Below, piece after piece: positions 39,512-51,440 of a DNA stretch of 64,000 nt. The notes beneath the pieces were generated by a model. That model was not told where the DNA came from, made no database searches, and was given only the letters and a program-made list of their open reading frames with translations. Each line of letters begins with the position of its first letter. The first letter of the stretch is position 1. Source of the stretch: Nakazawaea peltata (lineage: Eukaryota > Ascomycota > Pichiomycetes > Alaninales > Pachysolenaceae); the NCBI GenBank assembly GCA_001599355.1, contig BCGQ01000001.1, forward strand, positions 1,243,135 through 1,307,134, in the 5' to 3' direction. Both the position numbers and the translations under genes were made by a program.

Positions 39512-40507
39512 ATGACCGATCAACAGGAAGCAGACATAGATTCTATCATTGATAGATTATTAGAAGTAAGAGGCTCCAGACCAGGGAAGCAAGTACAATT
39601 ACACGAGTTTGAAATCAGATATTTATGTACTAAAGCCAGAGAGATTTTAATTCAACAGCCAATTTTGTTAGAGTTGGAAGCCCCAATCAAGATTTGTGGT
39701 GATATTCATGGTCAATACTACGATTTATTAAGATTATTTGAATATGGTGGATTCCCTCCAGAACTGAATTATTTGTTCTTGGGTGATTATGTCGATCGTG
39801 GTAAACAATCTTTAGAAACCATATGTTTGTTATTACTGTACAAGATCAAATACCCAGAGAACTTCTTCATATTAAGAGGAAATCATGAATGTGCATCAAT
39901 TAATAGAATCTACGGATTTTACGATGAATGTAAAAGACGTTATAATATCAAATTGTGGAAGACATTTACCGATTGTTTCAACTGTTTGCCAATCCTGGCG
40001 ATCATCGACGAGAAGATCTTTACTATGCATGGTGGTTTGAGTCCTGATTTGAACACGATGGAACAAATTAGAAGAGTCATGAGACCAACTGATATTCCTG
40101 ACGTTGGATTATTATGTGATTTATTATGGAGTGATCCTGATAAAGATATTACAGGATGGAGTGAAAATGATCGTGGAGTATCGTTCACTTTTGGTCCAGA
40201 TGTCGTATCCAGATTCTTACAAAAACATGATATGGATTTGATTTGCAGACTGCATCAAGTTGTCGAAGATGGTTATGAATTCTTTAGTAAGAGACAATTG
40301 GTGACATTATTCTCTGCTCCAAATTATTGTGGAGAATTTGATAATGCCGGTGCTATGATGAGTGTTGATGAAAGTTTGTTATGTTCTTTCCAAATCTTGA
40401 AACCTGCTGAGAAGAAACCTAAATATTCATCATATGGACTGCCTTCACCAATGGTGGGTCAAGGTGGAGTCCAACAACAGAAGCAAAAGAAGAAGCCTGC
40501 CAAATAA
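39512..40507 (+). CDS. GLC7: Protein phosphatase 1 catalytic subunit Glc7
   Basis: 331 residues, close to full identity with PP1 enzymes across eukaryotes: [56 protein letters not shown] and [14 protein letters not shown] contain all metal-binding residues. CTG codons at 39836-39838, 39995-39997 and 40250-40252 sit in LLLxYKIKY, LPIxAIIDE and ICRxHQVVEDG, where PP1 has an invariant Ala. The CTG at 39764-39766 sits at the GFPPExNY position, which is Ser or Ala in PP1. Glc7 controls glycogen metabolism, mitosis, transcription termination and glucose repression through many regulatory subunits. S. cerevisiae GLC7 has an intron; this copy has none in its coding region. The C-terminal tail is short and lysine-rich. 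Confidence 0.98.
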   Translation: MTDQQEADIDSIIDRLLEVRGSRPGKQVQLHEFEIRYLCTKAREILIQQPILLELEAPIKICGDIHGQYYDLLRLFEYGGFPPELNYLFLGDYVDRGKQSLETICLLLLYKIKYPENFFILRGNHECASINRIYGFYDECKRRYNIKLWKTFTDCFNCLPILAIIDEKIFTMHGGLSPDLNTMEQIRRVMRPTDIPDVGLLCDLLWSDPDKDITGWSENDRGVSFTFGPDVVSRFLQKHDMDLICRLHQVVEDGYEFFSKRQLVTLFSAPNYCGEFDNAGAMMSVDESLLCSFQILKPAEKKPKYSSYGLPSPMVGQGGVQQQKQKKKPAK

Positions 40508-41358
40508 ATTGGAATTAAATAAACTCATCTTTGCACCAGGAGTCGAATTTGAGTGTTTAGTTTCTCAATTGTGTTTTTTTTTATTTGGTTATCTTCATTT
40601 CTAATGCCTGTCATGATAGTTTGTTTTTTGTGAAGTTCCTCGGAGAAGAGACAGAAGAGGCAGAAATGGGAGTTTAAAGTGATAAAAAAGCAAACTAGGT
40701 CGAGGAGACAGGATGTCTCCCTTTAATTAAACTGCTCCAAACTGAAATCCATCTTGGTCTCTTTCTCATACCTTTTATTTTTTATTACTATATAACTAAC
40801 TAACTGGCTCTATCTACCTTATATGGTATAACCATATGACTTGAATTGATTGATTTGATTGTTGAAAAGTGTAGAAGATTACTTAGAGTTGTGAGGGAAT
40901 GTAGTTGTTCCGTAGCATGTACTTGTCCGCAGTGTGACCGTGTCACCCTATCAGCCTGATCCTCCCCCTCATCTCATCCTCCCACCTCATCCACCTCACC
41001 TGCCTGTCACTCCCTGCCCTTCTTCATAAACCCACAGCGCGACTCCAAACCACAAAAGGAAATCACAGTCACACCCTCAAAACTGAGGCTGCCCACCTCC
41101 CGCGTAATTTTCATCACACCCTCGTTTCTTTTGCTTACATAATCATTTCCAATGCATACCTCACAAATTGTTCTCTCCCGCACTACTCAGCACTTTACAA
41201 TATTTCCTCCCCAATTCTCTACTGTAAAATTTTTCACTGAGAGGGAAAAAATTTTTCACTCAATTCCTGATGGTAATTTTTTTCATATTGAAGGATTCGT
41301 TAATATATTTGTAATAGTTCCGTGTTATAGTAATATAGAAATTACAGATTAAATCAGA
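40508..41358. other. Intergenic GLC7-RPS27
   Basis: 3' flank of GLC7, then the RPS27 promoter. C-rich sequence occurs at about 40950-41110, and GAAAAAATTTTTCACT lies at about 41243, 100 bp before the start codon. No RNA gene is recognised. Confidence 0.55.
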
Positions 41359-42092
41359 ATGGTATGTGGATATGATAGCATGTAGAGTGAGATGATAGAA
41401 TAGATTGGATGAACAAAGTGGAATGGATTATTGAAGAAAGAAGGGAACGTAGATATGGAATGAAAGGAGAATAAAATGGATATTGAAATAAGAATAGAAT
41501 GGGAATGAATGGATATGAGGATATAGTAATTCAGTGGATTCATTAAGAGTGACTGTGAGAATAATAGAATGCCCGTCATAAGGGATATGAATATTGAATA
41601 ATTCAAGAAGTAAATGGAAATTAGAAGTTAACCAGGGAAGAGGGTTAAATCGAACCAAGAAAGTATTGAATGCTCAGAAAGAAGCAGGTGATAAACACCT
41701 GAGTATGATCTTAAATGACCTCAGACCTCCAAGATATCAACGATGGCCATACCCGTACTTATATCAATTCCCACAGTGTCAGAACTCCAGTCTATCCTAT
41801 CATTAACTACTCAATTTATTAGACCAAAATACTAACTCATTTATAGGTTTTAGTTCAAGATTTGTTAAACCCAAACCCAGCTTCTGAGGCTAAGCAACAC
41901 AAGTTGAAGACTTTGGTTCAAGCTCCACGTTCTTTCTTCATGGACGTCAGATGTCCAGGTTGTTTGAACATCACCACTGTCTTCTCTCATGCTCAAACCG
42001 CTGTTCAATGTGACTCTTGTACCACCATCTTGTGTACTCCATCCGGTGGTAAGGCTAGATTGTCTGAGGGATGTGCTTTCAGAAGAAAGTAA
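41359..42092 (+). CDS. RPS27: Ribosomal protein S27 (eS27), spliced
   Basis: Exon 1 is just the ATG at 41359-41361, the intron is 41362-41846, and exon 2 is 41847-42092. The spliced product has 82 residues, the same as yeast Rps27. It starts [25 protein letters not shown] and contains the C4 zinc ribbon CPGC-x14-CDSC ([26 protein letters not shown]), then [14 protein letters not shown]. It is a component of the 40S subunit. The one-codon first exon is also found in S. cerevisiae RPS27 genes. No CTG codon is used, as expected for a highly expressed gene in a species where CTG is reassigned. Taking the first ATG in exon 2 instead would lose six conserved residues. Confidence 0.97.
41362..41846 (+). 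other. RPS27: RPS27 intron after the start codon
   Basis: 485 nt. 5' site ATG|GTATGT at 41362, perfect TACTAAC branchpoint at 41830-41836, 3' site TTATAG|GTT ending at 41846. The body is purine-rich with many GAATGGA-type words. I see no snoRNA boxes that I can support. Confidence 0.95.
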
Positions 42093-42368
42093 GCTCAATA
42101 CCTGAATGCATGAATTCAAACACATACTCATCTAATGTGAACTAAACGTGTTTAGTTTATTTATCCACCTCCATCCACTACCTATATAAATAAAATAAAA
42201 ATACAGAATGATAAACATCGTAACACCAAGTAATATTCACTACTCAATGCTTATTATCACTGCAATACCAACTACCCCACTATAGTCACTGTACTACCCA
42301 CTACCCACTACATAATATTCTCGGTTCTTGCTCCAGAGATTCACCCCTTCATCATTCCTTAGTTCCCT

Positions 42369-42437
42369 ACCCTCAGCTCTGTACCCTTAGCTCTGTACCC
42401 TTAGCTCTGTACCCTCAGCTCTGTACCCTCAGCTCCC
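42369..42437. repeat. 14-bp tandem repeat, about five copies
   Basis: Unit ACCC(T)CAGCTCTGT / ACCCTTAGCTCTGT alternates at one or two positions over about 4.7 copies, ending in AGCTCCCAATTACCCC. Confidence 0.85.
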
Positions 42438-42939
42438 AATTACCCCTATTTTGCGCACTCAAACGCCATTTTTCTGTGCCCTGTGCTTTGAGCTTTGTGC
42501 GCTTTGTGTTAACTATGTGTTAACTATGTGTTCACTGTGTGCTATAACTGTGCGCTTCACCTTTGCTCGCTTACTTCGTCTCCTTGTGAGTGCGCGGTGT
42601 GCACTCCCAGCCTACAAAATCCTTTCTTGCCCTTTCTGACAGACAATCACCGATCACATCCCACCACTACTCTTCACTATCCACTCGACTCTTAACCATC
42701 CCCTCGTCTCTTCTTCAACTTACTCCACCCCTCCTTCTCCTTCACCTACCCCACATCGTCCAATCCCCCAAACCTTCTCACTTGCTCATTCTTACACCCC
42801 TCTGTCACTTCCTCTATCTGCCCTCTACCTGCCCCCTATTTGCCCTGCCCTGCCCTCCCAGGTCGTGTACTCCCAATTCCCAACCAAAGACGTGTTTGTT
42901 TTCAGATCGAAAAAACACCAAAATCGCAACGTTAAACGC

Positions 42940-42984
42940 TGTCGAGTCTGTCGAGTCTGTCGAGTTTGTTGAGCCTGTCGAACC
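42940..42984. repeat. 9-bp tandem repeat in the EMP24 leader
   Basis: Five copies of a TGTCGAGTC-like 9-mer with slight changes (GTCGAGTCT, GTCGAGTTT, GTTGAGCCT). The array ends about 8 bp before the EMP24 ATG, so it is probably transcribed in the 5'UTR. Confidence 0.75.
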
Positions 42985-42991
42985 TTACACA

Positions 42992-43606
42992 ATGTTGCAA
43001 TTTACTCATCTCTTCACCCTCTTGATACTGTTCCTCACTACTCTGGTTCATCTGCACCATAACGTGTTATTACCCCCAAATGGCAAGCACTGTTTCTTCG
43101 AAACCTTGAAAAGAAATGACGAATTAGCTGTCACATTCCAAGTCGGTGATAGAAATCCTCAAAGTTCTTCTCAATTAACTCTGGATTTCTGGATTGCCGA
43201 CCCAAGAGGCCAAATCGTCAAGCAATTATCCGACGTTTCACACGGTGACACCTCTATTAAGGCTGCTAGCAATGGAAAGTACACTTACTGTTTCTCCAAT
43301 GAGAGATCATCATATGATACCAAAGATATCACATTCTATGTCCATGGAGTAGTTTACTTCGATGTTAATGATGAGAGTTCCGACAGTTTGGAGGTTGCTA
43401 TTAAGAAATTGACCGAGTTGACTTATGACGTTAAGACTGAACAAAGTTATATTGTTGTTAGAGAACGTACGCATAGAAATACCGCCGAGTCTACTAATTC
43501 GAGAGTTAAATGGTGGTCTCTTTTCCAATTGATTGTTGTTGGACTGAATTCTGTATTTCAAGTTTATTATTTGAAGAGATTTTTCGAGGTTCGTACACCT
43601 GTTTAG
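42992..43606 (+). CDS. EMP24: p24-family COPII cargo receptor Emp24
   Basis: 204 residues. Signal peptide (about 1-21), then the GOLD domain beginning HNVLLPPNGKHCFFETLKRNDELAV and containing FQVGDRNPQSSSQLTLDFWI and YTYCFSNERSSYDTKDITFYVHGVVYFD. A coiled-coil stem with SYIVVRERTHRNTAESTNSRVKWW leads to a membrane helix and the short cytosolic tail YYLKRFFEVRTPV, with the FF ER-exit signal. It matches yeast Emp24 along its length. Emp24 works with Erv25 in COPII vesicles, sorting GPI-anchored proteins. A CTG at 43544-43546 in the membrane helix falls on a conserved Ala (VVxANS in yeast). Confidence 0.96.
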   Translation: MLQFTHLFTLLILFLTTLVHLHHNVLLPPNGKHCFFETLKRNDELAVTFQVGDRNPQSSSQLTLDFWIADPRGQIVKQLSDVSHGDTSIKAASNGKYTYCFSNERSSYDTKDITFYVHGVVYFDVNDESSDSLEVAIKKLTELTYDVKTEQSYIVVRERTHRNTAESTNSRVKWWSLFQLIVVGLNSVFQVYYLKRFFEVRTPV

Positions 43607-43955
43607 TGAAGTATATAGTTCAATATATAGTACGTCAGTAGAACAGTACATCAGTAGAGCAGTACATCAGTAGAACAGTACACCACTAGGACAGTACACC
43701 AGTAGACCGTACACCGGTACACTAGTACACCAGTACACCAGTACACCAGTACACCAGTACACCATCAGTAGACCTCCACACATCAGTACAACAGTTTTTA
43801 GTAGAGTATAGCAGAACAAGTCCAGTCTACTGGTTTAGTCTACTATTTTCTCCTCTACTTCTCTACTACTCCCTCCTCTACTACCCTACTAATTTCCTCC
43901 TCTACTTTTCTACTTCTCTACTACCCTTCATATAATACATCCATTATTTATACAC
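43607..43955. repeat. AGTACACC minisatellite in convergent intergenic
   Basis: The 349 bp between EMP24 and PRP8 3' ends hold AGTAGA(A/G)CAGTACATC units that grade into at least five pure 8-bp AGTACACC units (about 43625-43770). A pyrimidine-rich stretch with CTACT words (43830-43930) completes the gap. Confidence 0.85.
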
Positions 43956-46900
43956 TCACTCAAATACATCCCCCCTATCAACCTCCCCCTCCATCTCATT
44001 AAACATTTGGAAATGTAATGGACGATGTTTAGCATCATAAAACGATAACGGAGTATTGATCTTCAAAGAATATCCCATCTCCATACTGAAATTAGCCCCC
44101 ATAAATGCATAATTCCAAATCTCATCATCAGGAACCATAAAGAACCCAGTAATACGATCAGAAACCAACATTTGACTAGTAGAAGCGGCGGTGGAGAGCT
44201 GGTTTTCGTCCAATTGCTGGAGTAACAGCAAATCTTCGGAACATTGCTTGGCTAACTCACTTCCTTCACCGGTTAATCGGTACAGAGTAAGAGAAACGGA
44301 ACCGGGAGTAAACAGAACGTTCATACAAACCAAGTCACGTGCGATCTCGTCACGTGATTTTTCGGATTTTTGGTCACGTGACCCAAATCTATAAATGTTC
44401 ACTAATTCATCACCACTAACAGTTTTTGACTCTGTCAGTTGGGTATGAATCCAACCTAACAATTCCATCCCCTCCAACATCTCATCTTCAACTGCTGGTG
44501 CCATTTGGATGCTATGGCTATTACCCAACTGAGGTACCAAAACTACCAGTCTGATCTCTTTGACTTGGTCGTTATCTTCAGGAGATGCACCATACAAATA
44601 CAGACCAACTTGACATCTCAAATCGGAGATTTGAACGAGTTTCTTCAATAAGTTCTTAGGCAACACATAAGCTATTTCATTACTCTCGTCAGCCAAATGA
44701 GTATTCACATAAATGTTCTTCAATCTATGGTGTAATTGGACCAGGGAAATCAGTCTGTTTCTCCACTCGGATTTTGAGCTGAACAGTTGTTGACCGTAAT
44801 TGGAGGTGGTAACAGTGGTTATTTGCTCACCATGAGCATTGAGAGTGGTTGTTTTGATAGCCGTGAGGTCGGACAGATGTTGCTGCTCCAACTGTTGTTG
44901 TTCCTGCTGTTGTTGCTCAGCAAGTTCCTGTCTTTTCACCGATGGCAGTCTTATATCTTGTCCCAATATGATATCCCTGATCTCAGTCTGAGTCAACGAC
45001 AGAATATTCACATTGTACTTCTTACCATAATCGTTCAAAATCAAATCTCTCAACTGATTCTCCACCTCAATCCACTGGGCATCGTTCAAACTTGGCCAAA
45101 TATGATTCTCCCTAGTAGTCACACTCTCGTCTGGGGTCAATATCTGTTTAGTTCTCATCTCATCGACATTCAACCCCCTCAAGATCAAGATCAACCTCGA
45201 AAACAGAGTGTAAGAAGAGATACTCTTCAACCAATCGTCATACAAATTGAACAAGATCATCTGAGGTTCCTTCAGCTTCAATACAGTGTCACTCAACTTG
45301 TCGATCTTCATAGATGCGGCAAATGGTAACCTCAACTCCGATGGCCGGATGCTAATGTTAGGGAAATCCAACATATGAACCTCCAATGGGTCCATCATAC
45401 CTTTTCTGGTGACGATCAACTGCTTAGGCTGCTCTTCAGTAGGTAACGAACGTACTAACAGAGCTACTTCTTCGGCAGTCTTCCATTTCAGCAACTGTCC
45501 AAGACGTTTCTGACCAGCCCAGACCGACGTATGGATCACTTTCAAGAACAACTGTCCCGTCTTTGCATTCAAAATGAATATACACCCATTTATAGGTTTG
45601 GTAGTGACATTACCTTCGAATGTCTGATGAACAGTCACTCTATACACGTTGGTATCGTCGATGAACAACTGAGTATCGTTACTGAACAACTCAGCATAGT
45701 TATTGGAGTTCAAAAACAGCTCCTGGGGTTGCGATTGGTACAATTGTAATCCCTTACGGATACGTTCTCGAAGAACATACAAAGCAGGGTTCAGTTTCAT
45801 GATAGTTTTCATCAGGTTTTGCATCAATGGCTTAAGACCAGGGAACCAGTTGCCGTAAACATCGTACATGTTGTACAGGAGATCGATACCCACGATTATA
45901 CCGGTTGGAGATGGGTAGAAAGACTGTTCATCGGTGGTATAGTCGAGGAATTTAGCACGAGTATAACGGGAGATGTCATGAGAATCATAGTCACCGTATC
46001 TGAGTTGGACATCGATCCAGAATTTGTTACCAGCACCAGCATTAGCACTAGACCCTGGCCCAGCACCTGACCCTGACCCTGACCCATCTTTATCATACAA
46101 TAACGAAGGTCTACTAACCCCCCATCTACTCTGTCCAACCAACACAATATCAGCACACGAACTGTTCATCTTATAACTCTTCCTTGGATGAATCAGCTCC
46201 TTCTGAACAGTATCAATCCCCAACACCTCCAATTCCCCATCAAATACCTGACAAAGATCAAACACCACACTCTCATGGATCTTCTGCCATAAATGAGCCC
46301 TGAAAATCTGGATCAACGAGATCTTCAACGTCGGAATCTTACCGTGCAAGAAGATCCCCGTCAAGTCCAACTGTACAAGGAACCCTACATACACATTGGC
46401 TCTATTGATAGTCGGAGACCACCACAAGGTGAACCTTCTGTTAGGAATCTGGCTCAAACCAGACCGTTGAGCATTGGTCAATTTCTTGAATTTCAACGAA
46501 TCTTCAAACCCACTCAGTTTCTCCCAAAACAACCCTTCCCACGAATCGAACCCGGTCCCCTTGAACAAAGTATGTTCCAAGATGGTCTCGATTCCACCAA
46601 GCAGCTGGATCACATCGGTTCTATAAGCATTCAAGTTCCATAACTTGCCGTCATGATGGTTAGAAGTCCACCAGAACGGATTATTACGGGCAAGTGAGTA
46701 TTGTTTGTACTCTCTACGGATTCTATGGCCCTTATCATACAGCAAGGTGTGTCTATCCTTCTGGAAAAGTGTACTAATACGAGGCAAACCTCTGTCCCAA
46801 CTCTCTTCCAAGTCTTCAAAGGCAAGTCTACGGTTTTCTATGGCCAGCTGTTGTCTTTTGAGAGCATAATCGGCCCATACTCTCTGGGAATCGATGAACT

Positions 46901-49900
46901 CGTCTTCCCAAGTGGTGATGTATCTGAAGATGGTGGGGATGATCTTGTCGTCGTCATGAGACATACCTGACCGGAAGTGAGTGATACCTGTGTCGGTCTG
47001 TTGAGACCATCTCAAGTCACTCAGAGGGATCAAGATATGAGAAGCACTCAACATCCCGAGACCACCGAGCTCTTTTGGAGTGTAAAAGACGGCAGGAGGG
47101 AATCTTGAGGGCATCTTGGAGTTCAATCCAAGCTTGACTCGGGTTTGGATCTTGGTCTCCAGCTTAACGAGACTATCAAGTAAAGCCGGAGTGGAGATCA
47201 GCAGCTCTCGATAGTAGACGAACATTGAGATGAGGGCCGTGTTCCATTTGCTGGCTATTTTGGTGAAGGTAGTTGAGCCTGAAGACATGAGGATTTGACG
47301 AATTCGGTTATTGAATTTGTCGATGTGGGGTTGAGATACTTGGAGGAACAGTTTCAGGGTACGGTGTTTAGTGGTGAAGTTGATGAGGTCCCAGCACCCC
47401 TCTGTGCTCTGCAACTCTGTGCCCGGCAATGAACTTGAGCCGGACAGAGAGCTGCCAGAGTTGCCGGGCACAGAAGCCGAGCCGGGCACAGAACTGCTAG
47501 GCTTAACTCTAATCTCAAACCCTCCCATACTCATCAAAACATTAGGATTATCCTCACTATACACCGACAGCATCGTATCCTCCCAATTCATACTAACCAA
47601 CGACCTAGGTACCCTCCCCTCAATATCCCAATACACAGCCCTCCCCAAATTCACATCTCCTCTCATCAACCTCATCCTACAATCACGAGGCCAACATCTA
47701 CGGTTATTATACCCTACGATATTCTCAAAGTTGGGGTCCGGATGCATCGAGAGATAGTCCAGGACCAACTCCTCAGCCTCCTCCAGCTCAAACCTCAAGA
47801 AAACATACACCTTGTCGATATATCTCAAGTAGCCTCTGATAGGATGTCTTCTCTCGGTGGAAAGATCACCAAATTGAAGCAACTCGTTCGGCAGTCCAAC
47901 AGGTCCAGCTATATCGGTGGCTCTCTCAAGTCCAAGGATCAACAAATCAATAGCCAACCCATAATACTGAACTATAAACGATGAGAATTGAAGTCCTCGA
48001 ATCAACCCATACTGATTGACATGGCTCATGTCTTTATAAGTGAGTCCTACATTGTTCTTCAGAGTAATATAGTCGGCAATATTGGAGTCGACGACCAATC
48101 TCAACAACCTGTTCAATAAGGTGAGATCCACTTTCTCACAAAGTTTGTTCAAATTGGTCTCGAACATGACATTCTTCTGGCCCTTTGAAATATCCCAAAC
48201 CTGATCAAGGTTGTTGATCCCCTGGCACCATTTATATACCAACAATGGAGTGATCTCCAGGTCGGTTGGTTTGACCCAGTTGGGGAACAACTGTCTCTTA
48301 TCACTCTCATACCATAAGTATTGATCCAAATACAGATCGGTGATCTTCTCCAATGGGTCTACATCGTAGCAAGGACTGAGATGGCTGTAATGGTCCATCA
48401 TTTCGATGCCCACCTCTTTGAATACTCGCTGGGTTAAGAGTAATTTCTTGATCCTTGCGAGACATTCATGAGGATTATCGTACAGTTGCTCGATCAACAG
48501 CAATTCCTCACGTTGACTGGCATTCAACCGGCCCTTGGCCGAGTAACTCTCCTTCAACCCTTCCAAAGCAAGTACAAGTAACTTGGTGTCATGTTTATAA
48601 CTCAATGGAGGGAATGGGATCGGTTGGAATTGTCTACTTTCCAACCAATGGACCATCGTTTGGAATACCAGAACCAGTTCTTTAGCAGAGACGTAGGGAC
48701 CTTCTTTTTGGAAGTTCTTCTGTCTCTCTTGCTCGTTCTTGACCCATAACCGAGTCAATCTCCCCAAATTCTTCTTCAGAACAGCCTTGTCTACGGTAGC
48801 TCCTCTTCTTATTCTCTCCCGATTGTATTGAGCAACACTAATCCACCCATCCAGCTTCAGTTTCACATACTTCTCAATAATCAGCTTCACAGGCTCGGGC
48901 ATCCCAGGAACATTCCATGGAATATTCAGTTTCCAACATCTCCACAGTTCACTCAAATGCTGAAGAACCACTTTAGATTTGTCCTGTTTCATTCCAGCCG
49001 GCATCATCTCAATAATGTCATGTAATACCGAGGCTCGTAACTCCAAATCATAGTACGAATCCACACGTTGCTTAGTGATCGTCTTGGCTACACTCTTGGA
49101 CTGTCTTCCTTCGAATTGTCTCAGTAATAAGTTACCCAACCATCTTTCGAGCAATGGGATGATTCCTCGAACAAAGGCTATCCAGACTCTCCAAGCTGGT
49201 TGCCAGAACCCGTTACCGGGACCCTTCCCAACCTCTTTAGTGTTGAACATATAGTACAATACATGCTTGAGGTCTTTACATTTACGGATTTGATGCATCA
49301 CCTTGTATTTGTACCGGTAGATCCCTGTGAGTTGACCCAAATGGTTCAAAATGTAGTGGATCCCGTCGGCAAGTTGGTAAGCATCGACATTACCCAACCG
49401 GAACTGAACATGAGTGTCTACGATCAACTTCAATACTCTCAAGAGCTCTCTCATGAGATGGAACAGGTTCCCGAACCTCGATCTTTTACGTTCTTTGGTC
49501 GTCAAGGTCTTGGTGGGTTTGAGATTGAAATTGTAATCCAAATGAAGGTAAGTGAGACCTTTCCTGTGGATGAGAAGGTTCAACATATTGAATCCTTGTT
49601 GGACTACTTGGAGACCGGCTTCTACCCAGTCGACAGTGGTCTCTTGGAAGTATTTGGTGTTCTTGAGGGTTTTAAGAAGCGAGATTTTATGGTGTTTGTT
49701 CTTCTTGGTGTGACGTTTCTTTAACTCGTTCAGGACATGGGTTTTGAGTAACTTTTGATATGAGACTCTCACTTTGACAGGGTAGTCGTTGACTTGACGG
49801 GAGGTGTACCAGTTTTTCAGGAGAGGGACGTCTTCAGCTCTGATGGTCTTACCTGTGTGAGAGTTGAAGGGATGAGGAGCGAATAAGAGTTGGAGGGCAT

Positions 49901-51440
49901 CGGGAGAGCCAGAAGGTTCGAGGGGAGCATCATTAAGAAGAGGGATGGGGACTTCGTCGTCATCGTCAGTGTCCGCATCCTCTGTGCCCGGCTCATCACT
50001 GCCCGGCCCATCACTGCCAGCCCCCCCTCTTCTACTTCTGCCCGCTTCTCTCCCTATCACATTCAACTCCCGTCCAAACTCAAACCCACCCTCTCCTCCC
50101 ATCCTAACCCCCTCATAATACCTACCATTCACCACCCCATAAACATTCGAATTATACAAATAAGGAAACAGAACCTTATACTCACTCCTGATCTGAGTCC
50201 TGAAGAATATCCTATCGATCGAATTGAACTCATTGAAATCCTCTTCATCAGGATTAGTCTGGTTCTGAGGCAATGGCTCAAACTTCGGCCCCCCAGGAAT
50301 CGCTATATTCAACAGTTTAGCTGTGAGAAACGACTCAGTATCAAACAAGTACTTAGGGTCCAGATCCGATAAGAGGGGTGTAGAAAGACGGTACAACGTG
50401 GCCAATTTGCCCAAACTCAACTGCCATTCACGATAAGACTCTCCGTTCACCGATTTGGGGTCGTCGACTAACGGTCTCTCGTCGTAGATCCAGTCACTCA
50501 CATCACCGTCTTCCTCGGTGTCCAAGTCTGCCATGATAGGTTCCGGAGGTTGGACATCCTGGATGTTATCACTCCAATTGATAGGAGGTTCTTCATCGTC
50601 GAACAGAGGGAACCTCATTCTCTTGAAATGCTTTCTGGCCAGCTTCTCTCTTCTCATCAGCTGCCACATCGTAGCCCATTGAGCTGTATATACAGGTTCG
50701 ATTACTCTTGGAGTCTCGTTGACAAACGTGATGGCTCCCGTGATGTGATATAGCACCTTGACTTCCTTCTCGGCTTCCCATGGTTGAGGCATGTTCTCGA
50801 GTAACTTCAACACAGCATGAGGGAGGTACTTCAAAGAGCCCAAGTACAGTCTCTTATCGGCCGAGAATCGTTTCGATGACAAATCTCCATGCTCTTCCAT
50901 GATCTTTCTGAGATGCTCTGGAGGCATCTCCAGTTTGGTGGAATGGACAAATGATGACCCTGTAGCTTTTCTTATAGATTGGTGTCTTCTCTTTTGTAAT
51001 TGAAGCCATTTGGCTTTCCTCAGATCGAGATCTTGGGTTGAAATGTGTCTTGAAGTGTGAGAGGAGTTAGCTCTTGCTGCTGTTCTGAGGGGAGGAGGAC
51101 CAGATGGTGTTGTGTCAGGTCTTACTCCGGGTCTTACTCCGGATCTTGGGACATTAGGTTTTGGTGGAGGTGGGGCGACCCCTGATCTTGGCGGTGGTGG
51201 AGCTCCAGATCTTGGTGGTGGGGCAACTCCAGATCTTGGTGGAGGTGGGGCCACTCCAGATCTTGGTGGGGGAGGCGCTCCTGTTCTTGGTGGGGGAGGC
51301 GCTCCTGGAGGCGCTCCTGAGCCGTTAGTTCTTGATGGAGGCGCTCCTGACCTCGTCAGAGGCACACCTCCTGGCCCTGAGGCACTCGTTTTTTGCCTCT
51401 TAGGCCCATTTCCAGGCGGTGGCGGTGGTGGAGGAACCAT
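43956..51440 (-). CDS. PRP8: U5 snRNP core splicing factor Prp8
   Basis: 2494 residues from the ATG at 51438-51440. In-frame sequence 9 bp further upstream is a TTG and is not used. The N-terminus (1-120) is Pro-rich with RSG(A/V)PPPP repeats. The PRP8 core follows: [37 protein letters not shown], the reverse-transcriptase-like and linker regions, [50 protein letters not shown], then the endonuclease-like, RNase H-like and C-terminal Jab1/MPN domains ([36 protein letters not shown]). Prp8 is the scaffold at the spliceosome active site. The CTG at 48060-48062 lies in YITxKNN, where Prp8 has Ala. There is no intein. CTG codons elsewhere need the Ala reading. Confidence 0.98.
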   Translation of the reverse strand: MVPPPPPPPGNGPKRQKTSASGPGGVPLTRSGAPPSRTNGSGAPPGAPPPPRTGAPPPPRSGVAPPPPRSGVAPPPRSGAPPPPRSGVAPPPPKPNVPRSGVRPGVRPDTTPSGPPPLRTAARANSSHTSRHISTQDLDLRKAKWLQLQKRRHQSIRKATGSSFVHSTKLEMPPEHLRKIMEEHGDLSSKRFSADKRLYLGSLKYLPHAVLKLLENMPQPWEAEKEVKVLYHITGAITFVNETPRVIEPVYTAQWATMWQLMRREKLARKHFKRMRFPLFDDEEPPINWSDNIQDVQPPEPIMADLDTEEDGDVSDWIYDERPLVDDPKSVNGESYREWQLSLGKLATLYRLSTPLLSDLDPKYLFDTESFLTAKLLNIAIPGGPKFEPLPQNQTNPDEEDFNEFNSIDRIFFRTQIRSEYKVLFPYLYNSNVYGVVNGRYYEGVRMGGEGGFEFGRELNVIGREAGRSRRGGAGSDGPGSDEPGTEDADTDDDDEVPIPLLNDAPLEPSGSPDALQLLFAPHPFNSHTGKTIRAEDVPLLKNWYTSRQVNDYPVKVRVSYQKLLKTHVLNELKKRHTKKNKHHKISLLKTLKNTKYFQETTVDWVEAGLQVVQQGFNMLNLLIHRKGLTYLHLDYNFNLKPTKTLTTKERKRSRFGNLFHLMRELLRVLKLIVDTHVQFRLGNVDAYQLADGIHYILNHLGQLTGIYRYKYKVMHQIRKCKDLKHVLYYMFNTKEVGKGPGNGFWQPAWRVWIAFVRGIIPLLERWLGNLLLRQFEGRQSKSVAKTITKQRVDSYYDLELRASVLHDIIEMMPAGMKQDKSKVVLQHLSELWRCWKLNIPWNVPGMPEPVKLIIEKYVKLKLDGWISVAQYNRERIRRGATVDKAVLKKNLGRLTRLWVKNEQERQKNFQKEGPYVSAKELVLVFQTMVHWLESRQFQPIPFPPLSYKHDTKLLVLALEGLKESYSAKGRLNASQREELLLIEQLYDNPHECLARIKKLLLTQRVFKEVGIEMMDHYSHLSPCYDVDPLEKITDLYLDQYLWYESDKRQLFPNWVKPTDLEITPLLVYKWCQGINNLDQVWDISKGQKNVMFETNLNKLCEKVDLTLLNRLLRLVVDSNIADYITLKNNVGLTYKDMSHVNQYGLIRGLQFSSFIVQYYGLAIDLLILGLERATDIAGPVGLPNELLQFGDLSTERRHPIRGYLRYIDKVYVFLRFELEEAEELVLDYLSMHPDPNFENIVGYNNRRCWPRDCRMRLMRGDVNLGRAVYWDIEGRVPRSLVSMNWEDTMLSVYSEDNPNVLMSMGGFEIRVKPSSSVPGSASVPGNSGSSLSGSSSLPGTELQSTEGCWDLINFTTKHRTLKLFLQVSQPHIDKFNNRIRQILMSSGSTTFTKIASKWNTALISMFVYYRELLISTPALLDSLVKLETKIQTRVKLGLNSKMPSRFPPAVFYTPKELGGLGMLSASHILIPLSDLRWSQQTDTGITHFRSGMSHDDDKIIPTIFRYITTWEDEFIDSQRVWADYALKRQQLAIENRRLAFEDLEESWDRGLPRISTLFQKDRHTLLYDKGHRIRREYKQYSLARNNPFWWTSNHHDGKLWNLNAYRTDVIQLLGGIETILEHTLFKGTGFDSWEGLFWEKLSGFEDSLKFKKLTNAQRSGLSQIPNRRFTLWWSPTINRANVYVGFLVQLDLTGIFLHGKIPTLKISLIQIFRAHLWQKIHESVVFDLCQVFDGELEVLGIDTVQKELIHPRKSYKMNSSCADIVLVGQSRWGVSRPSLLYDKDGSGSGSGAGPGSSANAGAGNKFWIDVQLRYGDYDSHDISRYTRAKFLDYTTDEQSFYPSPTGIIVGIDLLYNMYDVYGNWFPGLKPLMQNLMKTIMKLNPALYVLRERIRKGLQLYQSQPQELFLNSNNYAELFSNDTQLFIDDTNVYRVTVHQTFEGNVTTKPINGCIFILNAKTGQLFLKVIHTSVWAGQKRLGQLLKWKTAEEVALLVRSLPTEEQPKQLIVTRKGMMDPLEVHMLDFPNISIRPSELRLPFAASMKIDKLSDTVLKLKEPQMILFNLYDDWLKSISSYTLFSRLILILRGLNVDEMRTKQILTPDESVTTRENHIWPSLNDAQWIEVENQLRDLILNDYGKKYNVNILSLTQTEIRDIILGQDIRLPSVKRQELAEQQQQEQQQLEQQHLSDLTAIKTTTLNAHGEQITTVTTSNYGQQLFSSKSEWRNRLISLVQLHHRLKNIYVNTHLADESNEIAYVLPKNLLKKLVQISDLRCQVGLYLYGASPEDNDQVKEIRLVVLVPQLGNSHSIQMAPAVEDEMLEGMELLGWIHTQLTESKTVSGDELVNIYRFGSRDQKSEKSRDEIARDLVCMNVLFTPGSVSLTLYRLTGEGSELAKQCSEDLLLLQQLDENQLSTAASTSQMLVSDRITGFFMVPDDEIWNYAFMGANFSMEMGYSLKINTPLSFYDAKHRPLHFQMFNEMEGEVDRGDVFE
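44336..44380. promoter_or_regulatory. Cluster of three CACGTG sites inside PRP8
   Basis: CACGTG at 44336-44341, 44351-44356 and 44375-44380; the last is in the extended palindrome GGTCACGTGACC. This is the core recognised by Cbf1 and other bHLH factors. It lies in coding sequence near the 3' end of PRP8, about 750 bp from the EMP24 stop, so a regulatory role is speculative. Confidence 0.3.

Larger units (their letters stand above)
42093..42991. other. Intergenic RPS27-EMP24
   Basis: 3' flank of RPS27, two tandem repeats (annotated separately), a C/T-rich promoter block (42640-42870) and the EMP24 leader. An open frame runs in phase into EMP24 from about 42590 but has no ATG before 42992. Confidence 0.6.

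Noticed and set aside
42590-42991. 134-codon N-terminal extension of EMP24
   Set aside because: It starts at GTG, is Pro/Leu/Ser junk from pyrimidine-rich leader, and would bury the signal peptide. The ATG at 42992 gives the expected protein.
43956-51440. PRP8 intein
   Set aside because: PRP8 inteins are common in fungi, but the conserved blocks here run without interruption and no Hedgehog/intein-like segment is seen.
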